This document shows, in pieces, positions 56,381-64,000 of a stretch of DNA of 64,000 bases. The notes under the pieces were generated by a model, which made no database searches, was not told the DNA's origin, and saw only the letters and a list, made by a program, of their open reading frames with translations. How positions within the stretch are numbered: position 1 is the stretch's first letter; the number at the start of each line of letters is the position of its first letter. The stretch is from positions 109,120,001 through 109,184,000 of the forward strand of contig NC_073624.1 of assembly GCF_029407905.1 (NCBI RefSeq). The letters are read 5' to 3'. Made by a program: the position numbers and the translations under genes. Origin of the DNA: Bubalus kerabau (lineage: Eukaryota; Chordata; Mammalia; Artiodactyla; Bovidae).

Positions 56381-57297
56381 GAATCAGTCCATATCTAACA
56401 AGAATTAGTTAAAGTGTAAATGGCTAAATTCTCAAATAGAAAGACACAGAGTGGCTGAATGGACATATAAAAAACAAGACCCAACTAGTCCTGTCTACAA
56501 GAGACTCACTTCAGATGTAACCACACACATAGACTGAAAGTAAAGGGATAAAGAAAGATATTCTGTACAGATGGGAACCAAAAGAAAGCTGGGGCCGTTA
56601 TAGCAGACAAAAGAGACTTAAAAGACAAATATGGTAATAAGACACACATAAGGTTCTTATATAATGATAAAGGTGCCATTTCAACAAGAGCATATATTAT
56701 TTATAAATATTTATGCACCCAACATATAAGAACCCAAATATATAAAGCAAATATTACATGCCTTACAGGAGAAATAGATATCAGTAGAATAATTGTAAGG
56801 AACTTTAATATTCCCCAACCCCTTAACCAGTGGATGACCATCCAGGCAGAAAAAGGATAACAAAATATTGGACATAGACTAAGTGTTAGACCAGATGGCT
56901 TTAACAGACATCTAGAAAGCATTCCCTCCAAAGGCAATAAAATACACATTCTTCTCAAGTGCACATGGAATAGTCTCCAGGATAAATCATATGTGGGGCC
57001 ACAAAAACAAGGTCATAATAAATTTAAGAAGATTGAAATCATATCAAGCATCTCTTCAGATCACAATGATATTAAACTAAAAATCAATTATAATAAGGAA
57101 ACTGGAAAATTCACAAATATTAAGCAAAATGCAACTAACTAAACAACCAATAGTCAAAGAAGAAATCAAAAGAGAAAGCAAAAAAGAAAATCCTGAAAAA
57201 ATTAAAATACATATCAAAACTTATGGAAGGCAGTAAAAGTAGTTCTAAATAGAAATTTATAGCAATAAAAATCTACAGTAAGAAACAAGAAAGATCT

Positions 57298-57628
57298 GTG
57301 TGTGTGCTTAGCCACTCAGTCATGTCTGACTCTTTGTGACCCTATGGACGGTAGCCCACCAAGCTCCTCTGTCCATGGGGATTCTCCAGGCAAGAATACT
57401 GGACTGGGTTGCCATGTCCTCCTCCAGGGGTTCTTCCCAACCCAGGGATCGAACCCAGGTCTCCTACAATGCAGGCAGTTTCTTTACTATCGGAGCCACT
57501 GGGGAAGCCCAAGAATACTAGAATGGATAGCCCATCCCTTCTTCAGGGGATCTTCCTGACCCAGGAATCAAACCAGGGTCTCCTGCATTGCAGGCAGACT
57601 CTTTACCAGCTGAGCTACCAGAGAAGCC
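57298..57628 (-). mobile_element. Bov-tA with two tRNA-like heads, antisense
   Basis: Body and first head at 57298-57509, then a second head with a short linker at 57510-57628. Flanked by a perfect 12-bp duplication caagaaagatct at 57286-57297 and 57629-57640, so it inserted as one unit into L1 ORF2. Confidence 0.93.
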
Positions 57629-59959
57629 CAAGAAAGATCTCAAATAATCTAATTTTATACCTCAAAAATCACAAAATGAATAACAAACTAAGACTACAGT
57701 TAGTAGGAGGAAGGAAATAAAGAACAGAGTGGAGATAAATGAAATAGAGACTAAAGACAGTATAAAATATCAATGAACCTGGGAGTTCTTTTTTAAAAAG
57801 ATAAACAAAATTGGCAAATATTTAGCTATATTCATCAAGAAAAAAAGAAAGAGGACTCAAAATTAGAAAAAGACATAACTACTGTTACCACAGATATTAA
57901 AGGATCTAAAAGACTGCTATGAACAATTATATGCCAATATTTTAGACAAATAGAGAAATGGACAAATTCCTAGAAGTATGCAACCTATGAAACTGAACCA
58001 TGAAAAAAAAAGTCTGAACAAACCAATTACTGGTAAGGAGATTGAATCAGTAATCATAGTACTCTGAAAAAACAAAAACAAGAGTTCAGGACAAGATAGC
58101 TTTACTAGTGAATCTACTAGGCCTTTAAAAAGGAATTAATATCAATCCATCTCAAATTCTTCCACCAAAGAGAAGAGGGACACTTGAGGCCACGTTATGC
58201 TTACACTAAAAGCAGACAAAGAAAGTACAAGAAAAAAACATAACCGGTCACATCTCTGAGGAACACAAATGCAAACACTGTCAACAAAATACTAGTAAAC
58301 TGAATTCAAAGCCACCTATTAATAAAAACCATGATGAAATGTGACATATCTCTTGAATGCAAGGATGGTTCAACACACTCAAATCATTAAATGTTATACA
58401 CCACATTAACAGAATTTTGGATCAAATTCATATGATTGTTTCAACAGATATAAAAAAAACTTGCTAAAATTCAGCAGTCTTAATAAAAGCTCAAAAGTCA
58501 GGTATAGAAGGAATGTATCTCAATATAATAAAGGCCACAATAAAGACTACAGCTAATATCACACTTAGTGGTGAAAGTTAGAAGCCTTTCCTCTGAGATC
58601 AGTATGAAGGCAAGAATGCTTGCTCTCAGCACTTCAGTAAACACAGGACTGGAATCTAGCCCCAGTATTCAGCAAGAATAAGGTAAAAAGCATCCAAATC
58701 AAAAAGAAAGAAGCAAAATTATCCCTCTTTGTGGATGATATAGTACTATATATAGAAAACTTTAAATATTTCATCAAAAACTTTTAGAACTAATAAAAAA
58801 TTAATGAAGTTGTAGGATACAAAAATAGCATACAAAAATTACACTTCTATTTGCTAACAATGAACTATGTAAAAGAGAAATTAAGAAAGCAATCACATCA
58901 AAAACAATAAAACACTTAGGAATAAGTTAATCAAGTAGGTGAAAGATCTGTACACTGAAAACGATGTTATTGATAAAAGAAATGAAAGAAAACACAAATA
59001 AATGTAAAGATATTCTATGCCTGTCACCTAGAAGAATAAGTATTATTAAAATATTATATTTCTATATGACCCAAAACAATCTACACAATCAGTGAAATCC
59101 CTATCAAAATCCCAATGCATTTCCACAAAATTAAAACAAAGAATCCTAAAATTTGTGTGGAACTCCAAAAGAACTTGAATAGTCAAAGCAATCTTGACAG
59201 AACAGAACAAAGCTTGAGGCACCCCCACTTCCTGATTTCAAACTATATTACAAGTTTATAGTATTCACAACAGTATGCTATCGGCCTAAGAACAGATATA
59301 CAGACGAGTGGAACAAGCAGGAAGCTCAGAACTAACCCTACACATATACAGTCAACTGATTTTTGACAATGATACCAAAAATGCACAATGGGTAAAGGAT
59401 AGTATCTTCAATAAATTGTGGTGGGGAAACAATATTCATACGCAAAAGAATGAAACTGGACTCCTATATTACACTACTTTAAAAATTAATTCAAAATAGA
59501 TTAAAGACTTGAACATAAGACCTGAAACCATAAAACTCCTAGAAAAATCACAAGGAAACAGGTCACTGACATCAATCTTACAAATGATTTCTTGGATAAG
59601 ACAAAGCACAGGCAACAAAAGCTAAAATAGCTAATTAGAAGTACATCAAACTCAGAAGCTTCTGCACAGCTAAGGAAAATATCAACAAAAAGAAAAGACA
59701 ACCTATGGAATAGGGGGAAAATATTTACAAGTCCTATATATGATAATGTATAAACAGCCAAATTATATAAGAACTCAATAGTGAAAGGTCAATTAATCTA
59801 ATTTAAAAAAATAGGCAAAGGACCTGAATACCTGAAAAGGCAATTTTACAAAGAAGACATAAAAATGACTAACAAGTACATGAAAATATACTCAACATCA
59901 CTAATACCAGGGAAACACAAGTCAAAGCCCACAAATACTTATCATTTAACATTTATTTG

Positions 59960-60226
59960 CAGGAGACCCTGGTTGGATTCCTGGGTCAGGAAGATCCAGG
60001 TGAAGGGATAGGCTATCCACTCCAGTATTCTTGGGCTTCCCTGGAGGCTCAGCTGGTAAAGAATCCACCTGCAATGCAGGAGACCTGGGTTCAATCCCTG
60101 GGTTGGGAAGATTCGCCTGGAGAAGGGAAAGGTTACCTACTTCAGTATTCCGGCCTGGAGAATTCCATAGACTGTGTAGTTCATGGGGTTGCAAAGAGTC
60201 AGACACAACTGAGTGACTTTCACTTT
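59960..60226 (+). mobile_element. Two-headed Bov-tA
   Basis: Truncated first head (59963-60031), then a full head (60032-60110) and BovA body ending gtgactttcactttca. Same architecture as 57298-57628 in the other orientation. Confidence 0.87.
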
Positions 60227-60248
60227 CAGAGTGGCTATACTCAAAATT

Positions 60249-60529
60249 CGGAGAAGGCAATGGCACCCCACTCCAGTACTCTTGCCTGGAAAATCCCATG
60301 GACGGAGGAGCCTGGTAGGCTGCAGTGCATGGGGTCGCGAAGAGTTGGATACGACTGAGCGACTTCACTTTCACTTTTCACTTTCATGCACTGGAGAAGG
60401 AAATGGCAACCTACCCCAGTGTTCTTGCCTGGAGAATCCAAGGGACAGGGGAGCCTGGTGGGCTGCCGTCCATTGGGTCGCACAGAGTCGGACACAACTG
60501 AAGCGACTTAGCAGCAGCAGCAGCAGCAT
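60249..60529 (+). mobile_element. BOV-A2 SINE dimer
   Basis: Both units, close to consensus, with a CAG tail at 60511-60528. Flanked by actcaaaatt (60239-60248) and agtcaaaatt (60530-60539). Confidence 0.95.
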
Positions 60530-60713
60530 AGTCAAAATTATGAAATAAGATAAGAATATGAGAAAGGATTCCATACACCTGGTTGGTGGGAATGTTAATT
60601 AAGTAGCCATTATGGAAAACAGTATGGTGCTTCCTAAAAAATTAAAAATACAATTAACATATAATCCAATAATTCCCATCCTGTGAATATATCTAAAAGA
60701 AATGAACAATCTC

Positions 60714-60758
<45 letters not shown>
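60714..60758. repeat. T18-A27 insertion with target-site duplication
   Basis: T18 (60714-60731) is followed directly by A31 (60732-60762). gaaatgaacaatctc precedes it (60699-60713) and follows it (60763-60777). With the ambiguous A's the duplication is up to 19 bp. Nothing else is inserted. Confidence 0.9.
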
Positions 60759-60764
<6 letters not shown>

Positions 60765-61178
60765 AATGAACAATCTCAAAATATCTCTCATATTCACTGC
60801 AGTACTATTTACACAGCCAAGATATGGAAATAATCTTAATGCTCTTAAACAGATTAACTGATAAAGAAATTGTGGTACCTATACACATGGAATAGTAATT
60901 GGACATTTTTTAAAAAAGGAAATATTCCCATTTGGATCAACATGGGTAAACCTAGAGGCAATTATGCTAAGTAAATAAACCACCAAAAGAAAGACAAATA
61001 ATACATGGTAACATTTATATGTGGAAAATAAAAAAAAATAAAAGTTAATTTCATAGAAACAGAGGAGAAAATCAGCAGCTGAGGGAAGGGGAAATTGGGA
61101 GATGCAAGTCAAAGGATAAAAATATTCAATTTTAAGAAGAATAAGTCCTGAGAATCTAATGTAGGGTATTGTGACTAT

Positions 61179-61582
61179 AAAGAAAGCTGAGAGCCTAAGA
61201 ATTGATGCTTTTGAACTGTGGTGTTGGAGAAGACTCTTGAGAGTCCCCTGGACTGCAAGGAAATACAACCAGTCAATCCTAAAGGAAATCAATCCTGAAT
61301 ATTCATTGGAAGGACTGATGCTGAGGCTGAAACTCCAATACTTTGGCCACCTGATGCGAAGAGCTGACTCATGTGAAAAGACCCTGATGCTGGGAACGAC
61401 TGAAGGTGGGAGGAGAAGTGAATGACAGAGGATGAGATGGTTGGATGGCATCACCAACTCGATGGACATGAGTGTGAGTAAGCTCTGGGAGTTGGTGGTG
61501 GACAGGGAAGCCTGGCATGCTGTGGCCCAAGGGGTTGCAAAGAGTCAGACACAACTGAGCAACTGAACTGAACTGAACTGAT
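61179..61582 (+). mobile_element. BovB 3' end, about 400 bp
   Basis: From aagaaagctgagagcctaag to repeated ACTGA. Its flanks gtgacta (61171-61177) and ggtgact (61583-61589) look like a worn duplication within L1 3' UTR sequence. Confidence 0.9.
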
Positions 61583-61589
61583 GGTGACT

Positions 61590-61814
61590 CTGTGTGTATG
61601 CTCAGTCCCTCAGTTGTGTCCAGCTCTTTAGGTTCCCATGAACTGTAGTACGCCAGGTTCTTCTGTCCATAGAATTCTCTGGGCAAGAATACTGGAATGG
61701 GTTGCCATTTCCTATTCCAGAGGATTTTCCCAACCCAGGGATCAAACCCACATCTCTTGCATCTTCTGCATTGTCACTCAGATTCTTTACTACTGCACCA
61801 CCTGGGAAGCCCAA
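61590..61814 (-). mobile_element. Bov-tA SINE, antisense
   Basis: (TG)n start, BovA body and head ending cacctgggaagccc. Flanked by ggtgact at 61583-61589 and 61815-61821, next to the BovB. Confidence 0.92.
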
Positions 61815-62020
61815 GGTGACTGTACTTAGTAACACTGTATACGTGAAAGTTGCTGAGAGTAGATCTTAATTTTTCTTATCAAACACAAAAAATGTTACCT
61901 GTATGAGGTGATGAATGTATTAATCACTTTGATATTGATAAACATTATATAATGCAAATGGATATCAAATCACACATTTTACACTTTTAAATATATAATT
62001 ATAATGACAGCTATTAAAAA

Positions 62021-62957
62021 TGAAGTTATAATGGAGTATTTATGTACTAAGAATAACAAAGTCAATATTATAAAGCAAAACTATAGAAGAAAAAGGAGTA
62101 TTAGAAAACCCCTAGTATAAGGAAACAATTTATTTCTTTAGTCCAGACAGGTAAGTCAACACAGTAAATAATACCAGGGAAAAATAATCAAAAGTAAAGA
62201 CAGAAGATCTAACAGAATAAGATAGACTGCATTGACATGTAAAAATGCTCCCTAGTGCTCATAAAACAATAAACATGACTAGAATCTTAACTACAAAAAA
62301 ATTACATAGATCCTAAAATATAAATATTGTACCAATATCATTATCTGATTAAAGGAAACTAAAAAATTTTTAAAACCCAAATATCTTACCAAATCAAAAT
62401 AAATAAATTTTTCCTTAAACAATCTTCTACTAAAGAAGTAAATCAAATCTACATGTTTTAAAATCTAGAAAACATTTAAATGCCAACATTCTTATTGAAA
62501 TCTATAGAATATACCTAACACTGTATTAAGATAATTCATTGCTACAAATTTTGTGTCAATAAAAATAATGAAAACAAATTATCTGATTGAAAATATTAGA
62601 AAACAAATCACAAATTAAGCCAAAGGGAAACAGGGAATAATTATTAATGATAAAAACAGAAGTTATTTATAAATCTGAAAATAATAGCAAAATTCAAATC
62701 TAGTTTTCAAAATAACTATACAGGCATTAAACTAATAACCAACCTAGTCATGAAAAAAAATTGTAGAAAAAAATTCCCTAAAATTTAAAAATATCAAATT
62801 AAAAACTGAGAAATGAAGAAAAACAAAAACAATGGAATAAACAAAAATTTTTTCTAAAAAAATGCAAACTGAATTCGCAACTAAAATCTAAATATGTCAA
62901 TACCGACAGAAGAAATAATGTTTGTAAACTGAGATCTCTCTCTAAAAGCACTAGGCA
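62021..62957. other. A-rich DNA, possibly very old LINE
   Basis: Plus strand very A-rich in the manner of a decayed L1, but I cannot place any segment. No frame or RNA gene. Confidence 0.4.
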
Positions 62958-62968
62958 TAGATCATTTT

Positions 62969-63730
62969 CATATTGTTCATGGGATTCTCATTAAGGAACT
63001 AAAGAGCTTCTCAATGAAAGTGAAAGAGGAGAGTGAAAAAGCTGGCTTAAAACTCAACATTCAAAAAACGAAGATCATGGCATCCAGTCCCATCACTTCA
63101 TGGCAAATAGATGGGGAAACATGGAAACAGTGATAGACTTTGTTTTCTTGAGCTTCAAAATCACTGCAAATGGTGACTGCAGGCATGACATTAAAAAACG
63201 CTTGCTCCTTGGAAGAAAAGCTATGACCAACCTAGAGACAGCATATTAAAAATTAGAGATATTACTTTTCCAAGAAAGATCTGTCTAGTCAAAGCTATGG
63301 TTTTTCCAATAGTCATGTTGGATGTGAAAGCTGGACTATAAGGAAGGCTGAGCACCAAAGAATTGATGCTTTTGAACTATGGTGTTGGAGAAGACTTGAG
63401 AGTCCCATGGACTGCAAGGAGATCCAACCAGTCAATCCTAAGGGAAATCAGTCCTGAATATTCATTGGAAGGACTGATGCTGAAGCTGAATCTCTAATAC
63501 TTTGGCCACCTGATGCAAAGAACTGACTCATTGGAAAAGATCTGAGGCTGGGAAAGATTGAAGGCAGAAGGAGAAGGGGACAACAGAGGATGTGATGTTG
63601 GATGGCATCACCAACTCGATGGATATGAGTTTGAGTAAACTCCAGGAGTTCGTGATGGACAATGAAGCCTGATGTGTTGAAGTCCATAGGGTGGCAAAGA
63701 GTCAGACGTGATTGAGTGACTGAACTGAAC
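62969..63730 (+). mobile_element. BovB 3' part with 5' filler
   Basis: BovB from about 62995 (aggaactaaagagcttctca) to the ACTGA tail. It is preceded by 26 bases (62969-62994) that are not BovB, including tcatgggattctca. The whole is enclosed by a perfect 11-bp duplication tagatcatttt at 62958-62968 and 63731-63741. Confidence 0.9.
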
Positions 63731-63802
63731 TAGATCATTTTACATGAAAAATATATAAAATCCTTCACAAAGAGATCATTTCAAAGCTATTTAAACTCTA
63801 TT

Positions 63803-64000
63803 CATGTGGTGCTACTGATAAAGAAGACGCTTGCCAGTGCAAGTAGACATAAGAGATGCAGGTTCAATCTGAGTCAAGAAGATTCCCTGAAGAAGGGCAT
63901 GGTAACCCACTCCAGGATTCTTGCCTAGAGAATCCCATGGACAGAGGAGCCTGGCAGGCTGCAGTCTATAGGGTTGCACAGAATCGGACATGACTAAAGC
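63803..64000 (+). mobile_element. Bov-tA-like SINE, cut by window edge
   Basis: Diverged head (tgtggtgctactgataaaga) and a BovA body running off the window at cggacatgactaaagc. Confidence 0.85.

Larger units (their letters stand above)
54720..57285 (+). mobile_element. Old L1 ORF1 to ORF2 endonuclease region
   Basis: ORF1-like frame at 54943-55125 (RINIHVIRIQESKGRE). Then the inter-ORF region, and ORF2 start with caagagactcacttcagatg (56500) and atttatgcacccaacat (56708). Interrupted by the CHR SINE (55666-55994) and a Bov-tA (56247-56380). Continues after the SINE at 57298. Confidence 0.75.
57641..62020 (+). mobile_element. Old L1 ORF2 to 3' end, multiply interrupted
   Basis: L1 pieces read in order: 57641 to about 59950 (RT and after), 60227-60248, 60530-61178 and 61815-62020 (3' UTR). 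Interruptions: two-headed Bov-tA (59960-60226), BOV-A2 (60249-60529), a T18/A insertion (60714-60758), BovB (61179-61582) and Bov-tA (61590-61814). No coding frame survives. Confidence 0.8.

Noticed and set aside
60879..61469. 196-residue minus-strand open frame
   Set aside because: It is antisense to a BovB 3' end and L1 sequence. The same antisense peptide pattern recurs at 3721-4224 and 18550-19059, as expected for shadows of a repeat.

Overview
The window is ordinary-looking nuclear DNA of a bovid ruminant (cattle, sheep, goat, buffalo or a close relative). The call rests on three repeat groups that occur together throughout: BovB (RTE-type) LINEs, Bov-tA tRNA-headed SINEs and BOV-A2 dimers ending in CAG repeats, with ruminant-type L1 3' ends and one CHR-type cetartiodactyl SINE. 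I see no intact protein-coding gene, no functional tRNA or rRNA gene and no CRISPR. Nearly every open reading frame is a sense or antisense shadow of a LINE.

Layout. 1-4.3 kb: antisense L1 with a nested mini-BovB, then two plus-strand BovB copies, the second carrying the longest open frame of the window. 4.3-9.6 kb: low-repeat DNA with old MIR/L2, a head-to-tail antisense BovB pair hit by a 54-bp L1 stub, and a BOV-A2 half. 9.6-13.9 kb: the most complete BovB (antisense, 5' leader to 3' end), itself hit by a short BovB. 14-20 kb: SINEs, L1 pieces and a BovB. 20.4-25.1 kb: an old L1 broken by a BOV-A2 and two BovBs. 25.2-26.4 kb: a SINE cluster ending in a three-unit BOV-A2. 27-34 kb: three copies of one ancient unassigned repeat plus a three-level L1/BOV-A2/L1 nest. 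34.1-35.2 kb: MIR and L2. 36.5-40.3 kb: an island without young repeats, holding a candidate minus-strand exon. 40.3-44.5 kb: a MaLR-type LTR split by a SINE, and a rearranged BovB. 44.5-46.6 kb: a second island that resembles a conserved enhancer. 46.6-49.9 kb: a near-full BovB. 50.6-62 kb: old L1 leaders and bodies with many insertions, including a pure T18/A31 insertion. 62-64 kb: A-rich DNA, a BovB and an edge-cut SINE.

How it fits together. Several insertion histories can be ordered because target-site duplications are still readable. L1 supplies the machinery for the A-tailed insertions. BovB supplies the shared 3' end of Bov-tA and BOV-A2. All BovB enzymes here are broken by stops, frameshifts or catalytic-site changes. 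I found no convincing new functional system. The best leads are the candidate exon (36765-36826), the enhancer-like island (about 44600-45480), the T/A insertion (60714-60758) and several odd retrotransposition junctions. Family names come from recognising consensus features by eye, so RepeatMasker boundaries will differ by tens of bases.
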